Source: Lineolata rhizophorae (lineage: Eukaryota > Ascomycota > Dothideomycetes > Lineolatales > Lineolataceae). Taken from it: a DNA stretch of 64,000 nucleotides. Made by a program: the position numbers and the translations under genes. The stretch lies in contig MU001670.1 of the NCBI GenBank assembly GCA_010093515.1, positions 1,280,177-1,344,176 on the forward strand. Direction: 5' to 3'. Shown here one piece after another: positions 35,051 to 46,900 of this stretch (position 1 is its first letter; each line of letters opens with the position of its first letter). The notes under the pieces are model-generated. The model searched no databases. It saw nothing but the letters and a program-made list of their open reading frames with translations, and had not been told where the DNA came from.

Positions 35051-36842
35051 ATGTTACCGCGTGCGCTCGCAAGGAACACGATACCCCATGTTTGTGTGAT
35101 TGGGGCTGGTACGGCTGGTTTGCGCTGCGCAGATGTCCTCCTTCAACATGGAGTGAAGGTTACGATATTGGAAGGGCGGAATCGAGTTGGCGGTCGTGTA
35201 AGGTCCATTCTTATACAACCCTAAACGTACAACCTTGATTTAACGTCTTTGGCTAGCTATGCCAAAGTCTAATCAATGGGCGCCTTGTCGACCTGTACGT
35301 TCAGATTGCCATGTTTATGCGAGGTCTCAGTCTTTGAAGTGCTAACAGCATGAACTAGCGGGCCAAATTGGATACACGGAACGGATGGCAACCCTATAAT
35401 GGAATTAGCAGAGGCCACTGGAACGGTTCTGCATTCCTGGGGCGAGCGACAAGCTATGTTCGATCCATCTGGCAAAAATATCTCCGACGAAGAAAGCGCT
35501 CTTCTCAGTGGGCTTGTTTGGAGCATCATTGCCGATGCTTTCCAATACAGCAACGACGATGGCTCCTCAATATCAGAAAACAAAAGCCTCCTCGATTTTT
35601 TCAGGGAACAGCTCAACGAAAAGTTTTCCGCGGACGGGTCGAGAGCAGACGATTCTGAACGTCTCCGAGAGTGTGTTCTCAATGTTGCTGAGATGTGGAA
35701 CATGTTCGTGGGCAGCCATATATCTCTTCAAAGCTTGAAGTTCTTTTGGCTTGAAGAATGCATCGAAGGAGAGAACCCGTTCGTTGCAGAGACGTATCAC
35801 AAAATCCTGAATAGGATAGCTGAACCGGCACTGGCTAAAGCCAAGGTCAAATTCGACAACAAAGTCACGAAGATCAGGTCAATTCATCCGGAGGATCCTA
35901 AAAAGATGATGGTCGAAGTAACTACATCAAGTGGCGAGGTTTCCGAGTTTGACGAGGTCGTGTGCACCACCCCACTTGGGTGGCTGAAGCAGAACACGAG
36001 CGCTTTTGAACCTGCATTGCCATCTCGACTTGTTGAAGCCATTCAGTCTATAGGGTATGGGAATCTCGACAAGGTTAGTGGACTTGCTAGGTCTTGAATA
36101 GATTATATAAACTTATCCTCATTGGCAGACCTATATCACCTTCCCGACCGCATTTTGGGACGTTCCACCGGAATCGGGAGGCGATGGCGCGACATTAAAC
36201 TCGGCAAAGCAGCAACATCAATCAGCTCCGAATACTATTGCCACCACTGCACCTCTGCACCAAAATTCCGACGCTCAATCACAGGACTCCCCCCATTTCC
36301 CTGGGTTTATACACTGGATGTCACCAAACTACGCGGAAGATACTAACCCTAAACACTGGAACCAGGAGGGAATCAATTTGGCGGCTCTCCCCGACCCCCT
36401 GTCGCAACCAACGTTACTCTACTATACGTACGGGGAGATCTCGAAGCACATTGCCTCCTTGGTTAGAGATTCCGAGAAAGCCGATCCGACGCCTACACTC
36501 ACAAGTTTCTTCAAACCATACTTCTCCCTCTTACCCAATTACAATGCGGACTCTCCAATGTGTACCCCTATCTCGACACTCTTTACGAACTGGTGCAGTG
36601 ACGACCTTGCCGGAAATGGGAGCTACTGCAACTTTCGGGTAGGAAGCGTTGCAGCTGATAAAGACATCGAGACCATGCGGGAGGGGATGCCGGACCGTGG
36701 GATATGGCTTGCTGGTGAACACACTTCACCGTTCATTGCGCTAGGAACTGTCACTGGGGCTTACTGGTCCGGCGAGAATGTTGCACGTAGGGTCTTGTCT
36801 GCTTGGGGAATCAGTGCTGGGAAGGATCCTAGTCAAGAATAG
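35051..36842 (+). CDS. FAD-dependent amine oxidase (polyamine-oxidase-like)
   Basis: Exons 35051-35197, 35257-35294, 35359-36073 and 36129-36842 join to 537 aa. The N-terminal dinucleotide fold is [18 protein letters not shown], continuing [11 protein letters not shown], the FAD-contacting block; the next exons give [15 protein letters not shown]. The C-terminus carries the second FAD block, [26 protein letters not shown]. Such flavoenzymes oxidise polyamines or N-acetylpolyamines, releasing hydrogen peroxide; FMS1 and LSD1-type demethylases share the fold, but no SWIRM or tower domain is present here. No signal peptide or clear SKL end is seen (ends PSQE). A Gln/Ser/Ala-rich insert near residues 315-350 lies in the substrate domain. 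Exon 2 is only 38 nt. Confidence 0.93.
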
Positions 36843-37188
36843 AGCGCTTACGTGTGGAAATGGTAGTGCTTAATGAGCTAGACTGGAGAAGGGACACGCC
36901 TATATCTCGCCGCATTGGAATGACCTCATGGAATCGAGCATTGCCTTGGGTTTCAAGCGATAGACTAATCGACACGAATAACATTTCAAGACTTTTCTGA
37001 ATCTCTACTTTCTTCATATCTCAAATCCAAATACGTTGTTTCTGTCCTTGACTAGAGGGCCAAATATACTCTATCATGTAGTGCCCCTTATGAAGTATAG
37101 TCTAGTGCTAGAGTCGTCTAGAGATCAAGTACTCCTATACCTAGGATCAATGCCTTGCAATTAGTCGCGTCATACGTATACTTTCTCC
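36843..37188. other. Convergent intergenic region (346 bp)
   Basis: 3' flanks of the amine oxidase (+) and the DUF1749 hydrolase (-). I saw nothing else. Confidence 0.5.
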
Positions 37189-38247
37189 TCAAAGATGAGG
37201 GGCGGTTTTGATGTCGCCTTTATCAATCCTTTGTAGAAACCCGTTCACCCGGCTAAATAAATCCCGCAGAACGTGCTCCGGATCACCACGTAGATTGTGA
37301 CTCGCCCCTGGCACGATTCCGCCATTGGTATCATCCAAAGCAGCACCACCTTGCTTGATAATCCCAGCCCACTTCCGCACCAGGGCCTCCTTGTCAACCC
37401 AACCTGGAACGTACTGGTCCCTCTCTCCGTATAGCAGCATCACGGGCGTCTCTGGAGCGACTCGCCCAAGCCTCCCAAATGTCCGCTGCAGCTGTTGCTC
37501 CGGCAGATCGCTGCTGAAGTAGTCGTCGTCGCCTGTGCCGTCCGGGCTAGCCAGGCTCATCCACCGATAAGCTGTGACGGCAGAGGACTTGCCGAAAAGC
37601 TTGCCCGCGTATGAGGCCGGGAGCACGTCGTCGCTGCGGCCGGCATCGATCCACTGCTCCTGCACCTCGCGCACCATCCGACTAAAATCATCCCCGCCCA
37701 GCATTTCGACCATCGCTTCGCGGTCCGACACGGGCGCCTGGAGGATGGCGCCGTCGAGCTTGGGGCGCCGTCCGCGGTCCGCGCTGGTCCCCTCGCGCTC
37801 CCCTTGATCCACCATGGCCCCATCCACGCCGGACTCTCCCGCATCGCCCGCCTTCGCGCCGCCGCTCCCGCCAACGAGGTACTGCATCGTATCCTGGCAA
37901 CCGGTAGAGTGACCCATGAGGACGAGGCGGCCGGCGGGCCGCAGCCGGCGGAAGTACTCGACGCACGCGGCGAGCTCGGCTGCGTCGCGCGCGAGGCTGC
38001 CGCGGCCCCAGCCGTCGTAGCCCGACTGCAGCAGCACCTCGACGAGGGACCACGAGGGCGGCAGAGTGCGCGCGAGGCCGCTGGGATAGTCGCAGGTGAG
38101 GAGGCCGTCGCCGAGGCCGCCCTGCCAGAGGAGCGTGTGTTGCGGGGCGGGTGCGGCGCCGGCGCCATCGGGCTTGTGTTCGAAGGCGACGAGGCGCGGG
38201 GAGTAGTGGTGGAGGACGCCGGGAATGGACGACGGATCGAACGGCAT
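37189..38247 (-). CDS. DUF1749 alpha/beta hydrolase (UPF0613, SidJ-like)
   Basis: A single exon encodes 352 aa from MPFDPSSIPGVL; an in-frame ATG at 38262 would add five residues. The fold is an alpha/beta hydrolase: strand and oxyanion region LLWQGGLGDGLL, nucleophile elbow GHSTGCQDTMQYL (Ser), acid region LYGERDQYVPG (Asp), and the His in GASHNLRGDPEHV. DUF1749 includes SidJ, the Aspergillus esterase that hydrolyses fusarinine C siderophore; others of the family have no known substrate. No NRPS or siderophore gene is adjacent, so this role is only a possibility. An acidic, Gly-rich insert (GSGGAKAGDAGESG) follows the elbow. The 5' half is very GC-rich, giving long shadow ORFs on both strands. 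Confidence 0.9.
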   Translation of the reverse strand: MPFDPSSIPGVLHHYSPRLVAFEHKPDGAGAAPAPQHTLLWQGGLGDGLLTCDYPSGLARTLPPSWSLVEVLLQSGYDGWGRGSLARDAAELAACVEYFRRLRPAGRLVLMGHSTGCQDTMQYLVGGSGGAKAGDAGESGVDGAMVDQGEREGTSADRGRRPKLDGAILQAPVSDREAMVEMLGGDDFSRMVREVQEQWIDAGRSDDVLPASYAGKLFGKSSAVTAYRWMSLASPDGTGDDDYFSSDLPEQQLQRTFGRLGRVAPETPVMLLYGERDQYVPGWVDKEALVRKWAGIIKQGGAALDDTNGGIVPGASHNLRGDPEHVLRDLFSRVNGFLQRIDKGDIKTAPHL

Positions 38248-38727
38248 GGTGGCAGCGATCAATTGGGTGGTGGGGCACGGCGGAGTCGCGGACGAGGGCG
38301 GGGGTTTCCTCAGGGAGGGCAGGCTGTTAAGAACGCGGAGCTGCCACGACTGGAGGGTGCGGAATAGCCCCGCATGTCCGCTGGGAAAGGTGTCGGCATC
38401 GACCGGCGACGGTCCCTACAGCGTCACTGTTTCAACGTGATCATGCGGCCAAACAGGCGTTCCCAAAATTGCGTCGCGACAACGCGTGAATGACCCCGCG
38501 TGATTGGAGGGCTCTCGCCGAGCCGCCATTCGACCTGATGCCTTTTCAGGCTAGTACGAAGACACATCCTTCCGTTTCGTGGAGTTATATATCCACTGTC
38601 AGCCGGAGTTTGGCCAAGTACAATGCAATGCTCCGCAGACTTATTCCGAACTCGGGCTGGACATACGCAAAACTATGCAAGTTCAGTACTAGCAGGCCTC
38701 GTGCAAGAGCCCCGAGAGCCTCCCATC
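38248..38727. other. Intergenic region (480 bp)
   Basis: Promoter of the hydrolase and 3' flank of the secreted protease. I saw no feature. Confidence 0.45.
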
Positions 38728-40074
38728 TTACGGCATGCAGTCCACTCCAACCCGCTTGATGCACGTCAAGTATCCCGTCGCGCACGGCGTGCCCTCGGGT
38801 TGAAGGCACCCGCCAGGGCTGGCCACGCCGGCCGGCGCACACTGTTGGTCGCCAAGGTTGTCACGGAATCGAACGCTCAGCGCGTAGTGCGTCAGAAACG
38901 GCTCTTGGCCGCCGTTTTCGGACGTGTCCCATCCGATCGTCACCTGGCACGTGCCGAACGTGTACATGTCGCACCACTTGCGGTTGCCCTTCGTGTAGCA
39001 GGCGCCGTCGTCAAGGTTGATCAAGGAGAAGTCGTCGGGGATGGAGATCTGCAAGCAGTTGGTCGTCAAGGGCTCCGCCCTCTCCGCGCAAGTGATCTCC
39101 GGGTCTTGGAACTCCTGCTCAGGATCGGGCTCGGTCGAGTCTTCGGACCCTCCCTCATCGCGGGATACGGTGGTGCCCCACGTATTGCTGAAGAACTTGG
39201 CGGTTGCAAGCCATGCGTAACTATCCGCGTTCGCGGTGGCCGATTTCGGTGGGTGTTTGAAGCTGGCGTATTCCTCGCACAACCTGACGCCGTAGATTTC
39301 GTATTGGCTCTGGTCCAAGTTCGAAACCTTTGCCCTCAGGTCGCCAACTAAGACAGGAGATATGAGCTTGCTTCCTAGAATCAGATCGTCTGACGAGAGA
39401 GAATCGATAGACCCACTATGGTTGGAGTTCAAGCTTCCTGGAAATATATTAGAAGCGTCGATTGCTGTTCGGTAGCCCGCTTGGTCGATGTGCATCAACT
39501 CGTGCAAGAGAATATGTTCGTATGATTTGAGAGATGAGAGATTAGGTGCTGGCCTTCCCGCTGCCCTGTCCGAAATATGGAAAAATCCGGTGAGGCTCTC
39601 GAATGTGAGGGGACAAAAAACTATCGTTTGGACGCCATCCCTCACTGCCGTTGTATAGGCGGGGATCCTGCGCTCGTTGCAGTGATTGTCGACGTCCTCA
39701 CAGGTAATCTTCGCCTTTGTCCCGTTCGTGCGGTCCTCAGTAAATTGCTTTGCCTTGTCGAGATTGCCCGCGATGTCAAAGAAGTATTCCTCGTATTTCC
39801 CACCTAACCATCCCACGCCAAAGAACTGCTGGAAAGATGGGTCGGCCCCGTCAATACCTTGGACTGCGTCTGTAAGTTTGCCCACATCTTGGACCGCTCT
39901 TCTGATGTGGTCCGCATTTTCCGCGCTGCATGTCTGAGCAATAGGATCGAGACTGAGCGCACCAGTTATGTGTTGACGGGACTCAAGATTCTCACCGTCG
40001 TCAATAGCGACTGGAGACGCGGAGACCGAATTGCTATAAAGAACCACAAGGGCCAAGAAACCAAAGTACTGCAT
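38728..40074 (-). CDS. Secreted zinc metalloprotease-like protein (HExxH, M35/aspzincin-like)
   Basis: A single exon encodes 448 aa. The start at 40074 gives a strong signal peptide (FGFLALVVLYSNSVSA); a further in-frame start at 40104 adds ten residues. The zinc site HELMHID lies at residues 191-197 and is followed by NADSYAW (282-288), which resembles the third-ligand Asp motif of deuterolysin/aspzincin-type and related fungal Lys-specific peptidases. Thus a secreted peptidase is likely, but the family is a distant match. The C-terminal 130 residues are Cys-rich (about ten Cys) and may form a separate disulfide-bonded domain. A Glu/Asp-Pro linker (STEPDPEQEFQDPE) separates the two. Confidence 0.8.
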   Translation of the reverse strand: MQYFGFLALVVLYSNSVSASPVAIDDGENLESRQHITGALSLDPIAQTCSAENADHIRRAVQDVGKLTDAVQGIDGADPSFQQFFGVGWLGGKYEEYFFDIAGNLDKAKQFTEDRTNGTKAKITCEDVDNHCNERRIPAYTTAVRDGVQTIVFCPLTFESLTGFFHISDRAAGRPAPNLSSLKSYEHILLHELMHIDQAGYRTAIDASNIFPGSLNSNHSGSIDSLSSDDLILGSKLISPVLVGDLRAKVSNLDQSQYEIYGVRLCEEYASFKHPPKSATANADSYAWLATAKFFSNTWGTTVSRDEGGSEDSTEPDPEQEFQDPEITCAERAEPLTTNCLQISIPDDFSLINLDDGACYTKGNRKWCDMYTFGTCQVTIGWDTSENGGQEPFLTHYALSVRFRDNLGDQQCAPAGVASPGGCLQPEGTPCATGYLTCIKRVGVDCMP

Positions 40075-42474
40075 GACTGCAAGCTGTGAGAGAGGAAGTG
40101 CCAATCCAATGAAATCGAGGAGCTGATTAGAAAAGGCAATCCAAAACGACAGGAGTTGAGAGACCGGTAATGACTGAAACTAAGTCCAAAGTGAAGGCGT
40201 GGGATTTGGTGAGGTGAGTGTTAAACGATAGTCAGTTGTGGTGTGTCATTATATACCGTGCTAGGTGAGTAGCGAGCTATACACTTGGGCGCTGTTGACT
40301 GCGCATGACTGACTGACTGACTTGATCTTTTCGGCAGCGCCGCACAGGCCGCTTCGGGTGAGATTCTGGTGTGACAATTGGACAACCCGAGCGCTGACCA
40401 GAATAGTCATAGTACGCCCATTAGTAGCTAGTAAGAGCGTCCATCGTAATAATAAGCTCACGTCTATGTACTACTCCGTGGTTTAATTGATGGTGGTGGC
40501 GGTGACCTCCAAAGTTTGCAAACCCGTCACTGGTGTCGATGGGGACGTTGGACGGGAGGTTTACTCGGACAAAACTGCCCATTGCACTGGACAGAAGACG
40601 TTACATCTTCTACGAAGTGACACGGCTTAGAAAATAGAAACAATGGTCTAGACGCTAAGGTCCTAGGAAATTTAGAAGTAGACTATTAAGTCTGATTAGT
40701 GATGAAGGGAAGCGACGGGAGGCCTCTGAGGCCTAATTGCGGAACTATGGCGCCGATAACTATGTGCGCACAAATTGCCCACATTTTCTTAAATACGAAA
40801 AGGCGATTTGTGCAGTTTCTGTGTCACCGTACGATAAAATAGGGCAAGCCACAAAGGGTAGGAGATAATATGACAGTATGGCGCACCTTGGAGGCGCTTA
40901 TCCGGAGTCGCAGATGCCACTCACCTGTTGTTTTCGACGGGTGAGCTGAATGAGGGGCATGCAGCCACAGTGATCTATCAAAACCCCTGAACTCCTACTT
41001 AAGGACCCGTTTCTAACTTTAGTAAATGATGCAAGATGTTTGCCGGATTGGGTGTAGCTGATTTGCCGATTAATTCTTTTCCTTTCAAAATGCAAGATGT
41101 GGGTTGTCTTTCCGCGTGCCGTGCCTACTTTAGAACCTTGGTATTAAATAGCGTTCTGTTTCAGATGAGAAATAATAACGTTACAATATTCTTTTGTAAG
41201 TCCTGAGACCGTGGTGTTGTGTACCGGTAGGCTTGGTAATCTGATTCAGCAATCGCTCTGTAGAAACGTCTGCTGAAGGCCATGCAGTAAGGTTCTATTT
41301 CGGTATTATATTTTGAGCTGTGGATTGGAGACTCCGGTAGTGACCAACGTACCTGCTATAGAGGTCCCCAGCAGCATTAAATATAACGAAGGTTGTTGGC
41401 TACATAAAGCTCGGACTTACCTTAAAGGTATAGCGACGTATGTAAGAAGCCACGTTGGTCGAGATCTGATAGCTTCAATTCTAAATCACACCACGCAGGT
41501 CCTTGACGAAAGAACGCACAGGTAGTTAGATATTTAATGTGCCTTGCTTCTAGGTCGAATTTCGGCCACCATTCAATGCCTTTGAAGATATGCTTGCAGA
41601 CAAATAACATGAAGGCGAACATTGAAGGGTGACGGAGGCGGCGAAAGTACGCTCAGGAGCAAGGAAAGAGAAAATGGCACGACCTGCGACTGAAACTCGG
41701 CAACCTCAGCGACATCGGAAACGCCTCATCTGAAAAGCAGAGACGAGAGAGGTAACCCTACAGAACTAGAGATCAAATCCACCGCTGAACCTTTTCTCTC
41801 AGAGAGCGATTGCACTGCTGGAGTTAAGAGGACAATAGAAATTAACACTACTAAGGTGATGTACATGAAACAGCGTGGAAAGGATGACGCAAAAAGGCAA
41901 AGAAAAGTCGTGACCGAGAACTCAACGCCCCCCCGCCTACCACTCTGCCAGCCCTTTTCAATGTACAGGCCAAGGCCGGCGTGGGCAACGCGCAACCTAA
42001 TACCAATGCTGCTGCGTGATAGTTGACCTTGGCACCTTAGAAAAAATGTTTCCGCTTCATCGTCCGGTTCACGAGGGCACTAGATGGACTTGTGACAAGT
42101 CACGTGAGCGACTTGCGTTCAGAACTTAGGCCTAGCCTCACATCCACGCCCAACCACGAAAGCCAGACCAAGCAAAAGGACCTCATGCTACCCATGCATC
42201 AGCTCATCCGATCGGTGGGGCTGGATTCAACTGCAAAACAAAAGAGAAAAGGGTGACGATGGACCTCTCCCTCCTAGCAAGCGTTCCTGATGAGGAAGAA
42301 GCCTTCGAGACTCTAGTTGACGAACTTGCAGGCCGCGAAAGAAAGCACAGAGAATTAAAAGTTAATTATTTGCTAGAACCGGGCCATGATCCATCGGACA
42401 GCAATGCGACCGCCGAGAGGACGCGTCGGCGGATGCTAGGGCCCGTTATGAACCTTTTGGCTTTGGCTAGGAGA
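40075..42474. other. Gene-free stretch (2.4 kb)
   Basis: Upstream of the protease (-) and downstream of the SUN gene (-). AT-rich parts occur near 40600-41600. The plus-strand ORF 42259-42525 overlaps the last SUN exon and is not called. Confidence 0.5.
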
Positions 42475-43916
42475 TTAAGAGAACACAAACGTAGCCTCGC
42501 CGTGGCGAACGGAAACCTATATTGAAATAAATATCACGGTTTTCTCATTCCTAGGAATGGACAGGGATTTAGCTAGACTTACCGTGCAGCCTTCACGGGT
42601 GTTGCAGTCAGAGTAGTCATCGCCACTGCAGTAGTGGCCGTTCTTGTAGCGGCAACGGCCGCCTAGGTTGTCGAAGCCGCCATTCTCACCAACGATCTCA
42701 ATTGTGAAGTCAAGCTTCTCTTCCGTGGTTGGGTAGTTCTGGAAGATGGAGATCCAACCCTGATTCGCACGATAACCAACACCAAGGTTAACAGGAGCCC
42801 AGTTACCAATGGGACTGCTGCCATCACCCCACTGGCAAGCATCCTCAACTGAAACGCCCTCGTTGTTAACATAGTACTGGGCAGAGGTAGGAAGATCACC
42901 CCAGGTGTAGTAGTTGTCCGAATCAGGGCACGTAAGGTCGTAGCTACTGCCAGGGTGGGTATCCATAGGTACAGTCTCGGCCTCGTCACCTGTCGTAGTC
43001 GTAAGGTATCAAGCCAACGGCGATAAATAAATCAAGAATACGCACCTGGGTAGTTCGTGCGGCAGACAGCGGAATTCCCGTTAAGCTTGTTTTCGACCTT
43101 GATGCTGACCCGGTCCGTGCCCTTGACGCAAAGAGTATCGGCCATGTCAGGATTTGTGAGGACAAGCTTGCCATTCTTGCACTGAATGCCACCAACGGAC
43201 TGGCCAGTAGAGCCCTGAGTAGTGGGCCACTGAGACTTCTGGTAGCCCGGAGGGCAGGCGTAGGAGCAGAAAGAACCTTCAGTGCAGCAGCCGTCGCTGC
43301 CGCAAGAGTCAGCGAGCGCCGTGTGGATATCACCATAGCCACCAGAGGTGCTGCCCGGAGTCTGAATGCTGATCCAGCCGTCGAGACCGAGCCAGTCGAC
43401 GGCGACCGCACCATAGTCGGACGGGAACTCAGAGCAGTCAAGCTCGCCATCAGGGAACGAGCGATCAACACCGCTGGCAGAGTTGCTGTAGCTGGATGAA
43501 CTGCTTGACGAACTGCTTGACGAGCTACTAGACGAGCTACTCGAGTGAGAGGGCTCGGGCGCTGACGACGAGCTGGGCTCGGATGTGGACGAAGGCTCGG
43601 GTTCGGAGGAAGTCTCTGGCTCCGGAGTGGGAGTTGGCGAGGGGCTCGAGGTGGTGATCGGTACAGGGGTGGCGGAAGAGGCAGGCACGACATCGCCACC
43701 GTCGGCCATGATCAGGGTGCCATTGCGAAGACCCTCCATGACCTCGTCCTCGGAAATCGGGCGGCCATTAAGAACGTAGACCACAACAGTAGGTGCGTCG
43801 GCTTCACGTTTGGCAGCCATGTGGTGGTGAGCATGGCGGTGGTGGGGACTGTGCGGCTGCGCCGCGACCAAGCCGACGCAGGCAAAAGCGCCAAAAGCGA
43901 CCGTGGAGAACCTCAT
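42475..43916 (-). CDS. SUN-family cell-wall/secreted glucan protein (GH132)
   Basis: Exons 43916-43046, 42989-42583 and a 42-nt terminal exon 42516-42475 join to 439 aa. A signal peptide (STVAFGAFACVGLVAA) is followed by a His-rich stretch, a Lys-Arg site (KREADAP) and a Ser/Thr/Pro/Glu-rich region with an 18-Ser run. The C-terminal SUN domain carries the Cys pattern (CSEFPSDYG, CGSDGCCTEGSFCSYACPPGYQKSQWP, GGIQCKNGKL, CRTNYPG, GRCRYKNGHYC, CNTREGCT) and ends VSVRHGEATFVFS. Yeast relatives (SIM1, UTH1, NCA3, SUN4) act in wall morphogenesis and septation; the fungal GH132 class has beta-glucan activity. The terminal exon was found by protein expectation: reading through would give a nonhomologous tail. 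Confidence 0.94.
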
Positions 43917-46900
43917 CGTGCTTGCACGACTCACAAATGTCCTCCGTTAAAGCCAGAGAATCGGTAAAGACTGCGGCAGGAGATCTGAACGTAAGGTTAA
44001 CTGCATTGATTGACGCGGGTGCAATTGTGATGCAGTTTCCGGGTGGTCTTGCGACCGTACGGGGTCTCCGACCAAGAGCATTCCACAGAGGCGGTAGAAA
44101 GAAAGGGGGAATGGAAAGAAGCACTCACGTTGCCAACGTGAAGCGGCAGACCCAAATGCTGAAGCGGAGAATGCGCGAGAACCTGGCGCGACAGAGTCTC
44201 GTGAGCAGGAGTGAGTGTCGGTGAGCGGGCGCGGCTTCTGGAGTCGGGCGAAGGCAGCGTCGGACGTTTGTTTACAGCAAAACAGGAGCTTGGTAAAGAG
44301 CGAAAGGGAGACAGAGCCTCCAAAGTCGGTGGTGCGTTAGAAACGAGCGTGAAGAAGGAGCGTACGGACGACGACGAGCGGCGACGGGCGTGCGAAACAG
44401 CCTCTGTGCAGCAGCTTGCGGACGGCAGGCGTCGTGGTGTTGAGGAAGCTGGGAGGCTGCGCGAGGGCAAGGGGAAAGAGCTGGCGGCGGCGGGCGGCAG
44501 GCGCGAGCTTGGCAGGGCACGTTTCTCGCTAGCGCAGGGGCTCGCGTCGCCCATTGGCCGCCCAGGGGCAGTTGTGGCGCCAGCTCATCTCGCGCGTCGC
44601 GCCGCGCCTCCCACAGCGCCCCCGGTGCACCCCCAAACCCACCGCCGCCGGAAATTACTCACCAATTTCGCCCACTGGCCTCCTCCGCTTCGTCTGCTCC
44701 TGCGACATGCCCGCGCGGCCTCAAGACGCGCGCCTGCCCCTAGCCTGTGTGCGTGAGCACGTAGTATGCGTGCCAATTGAGCCCATACTTGAGCCCGAAC
44801 CCACCCCGGACGGCAACGCGCTGCCCGTCTTGATTGCTTTGGCGACGCGGCCGCTTCCGACTCACGAAACGGGCAGCTACCAGTCCCGAAAGGGGTTCGA
44901 TCGCCCAATGCCACTTAAACGAGGCGCGCGGTGCAGGCCAAAGGTGGATTCATCTGAATTGCGGTTTTGCGGAGACGTTTGCTAGTGGAGCTTTTTTCTC
45001 CCATTCGTTCGTCGTCCCCCACAGACGAGATTTGCTGGACGACTTAAATTGTTTTTCGTTCGATGCCGCCTGCTGCACGAGTCGCCCGCGCGTTTACTAC
45101 GCAAAGGACCTGCCACTGCAAGTATTTAGCTGTCTTTCAGATTGATACTCCGGACACGCCAATTCAGTACCTTGCTGCAGGCCGCATCCCTGACTGAATC
45201 TCCATACCCGCACACAAGTTGTGGCCCGCGGGGGTTTCTGTGGATGCGCAGGTTAACTTTCCCTGCAGTTGGACTGCCTTGCCCATAGGCCGGGCCTGCT
45301 GGATAACCACAACGCCGCATATACGTCCTTCGTCAACGGCGTAGGAACGTTGACCACAAAATTCTTGCCCGGGCCAATTGCCAGGGATGTTTCAAGTGCC
45401 ATGTGCTGTTCCTGAACGGGTTCCCGGTTGATGCAGCCCCCCAGCTTCGGTCGCTAGACCTACCGTTGGCCCGTTGCATTTGTTCCATGCATGAATCGAA
45501 CATTTATCTGGCTCCTTCCATGCAAATAACACGGAGTACATACAAACACGGCCAAGCTAAACACACGCCTTTTTCTACGACTCGTAAGTTTCTATAGCTG
45601 ACGCGATCCAATGCATCCCCTTTTACGTCGCCGCGTCTGTGAATATGTAGAATGTGCGCCCCTATAGGCACCCCTGGCAAAATGAGCCCGGCTTTTGCGC
45701 CACAGAACACTATTTTGCGGCTCCGCGTACGTTGGGGGAAGGACGCCGTTGACGCAAGATTAAGTGCGTACGTAACGGGCTATCCCTGCGTGGGAAGCTA
45801 GATCAATGCGGAGATTGGACGGCGAACAGTTCATCACTCCACAGACCACTAAAGATTCGCTCTTAATTCTCATCTGCGAGTGGAAACATCATTTCAACCA
45901 ACCTTTACTGAGGAATTTTCGTTTTTCGCCCTCCCCGCCGTCGAAGCTTGATGTCCAAAAAAAAAAAAAATTCGTGCCCGCAATTTCAAGTCTCCCCATC
46001 GTAAAATGTGGGTTGGCTTGTTGCTCAATAATTGGGACGCAGAACACCTTGGCCATTTCCCTGCTCATTGTGCAATACTAGACGCGTCGATGCAACGTCA
46101 TCGCAGCAGACGTTGTGGTCGAGACAAGCACCACGTCTCCCGCGATGCGCCCAGCAAGGCCCTCCGATCTATATGCCGTACTTGGTCGCGAGACATTTTG
46201 CGACTTCATAGGAATGCGTAGCGTGTGTCCCCTTGGGAATTATGCACACGATCGCCGGGAGAACGTCACGCGGCCTGTCTCCATCGCAATTGACTTCCAG
46301 GAGCTAGTACCTGTGTCAAGAGTAGCACAGGTTAGAAGTATATCGAAGTTGTAATGCGGCGTCCACCAACCGCGGTACTGACCATGAAAGTCGTTTTAGT
46401 TGACCCATAGATCGGGTCACTGTACGTAGTATGTAGGCTTCCGCCGCGGAGATAGTGCCCGAGCCAGGTGGGGAACCACGGGATTGAGGACCTAGTCGCA
46501 CCAAGATGCCTCCCTGCTTGACCTAGATCCACGTGCAGTGGCTCTTGTCATGTGCCAATAGCGATCACTCCGTATTCGGAGCATTGATGCAGGCTGTGCA
46601 CCTTCCCAAGTCCTTCACGAGGCAGCAACCTCGGCTGTCCGTGCACGACGTTTCGGCAGATTGATATGATATGGGCTAAAAAACAGGTTCATTCCTAAGT
46701 GCCAATAGATAATCTAGGTGGATGGTGAGGCTTGGTGACGTGGTTGGGAAAAGCGTGGTATGCCCATGATTATGCCACACGGTTCTGTTCCATGAATTGG
46801 CCGAACTTGAGTGTCCAAGGTTCACGTTGGAAGGTTGGGAGCCTTGGTACACTCCCTCGGTCAGCATGGAAACACATGACATCTATTACCAGCTAAATTC

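Noticed and set aside
42259-42525. Plus-strand ORF of 88 codons (MDLSLLASVPDEEEAF...)
   Set aside because: It overlaps the last exon of the SUN gene on the other strand and its downstream end is antisense to coding sequence. No domain was recognised.
43997-44985. Several long ORFs on both strands
   Set aside because: GC-rich leader of the SUN gene; shadows in opposite frames without domains.
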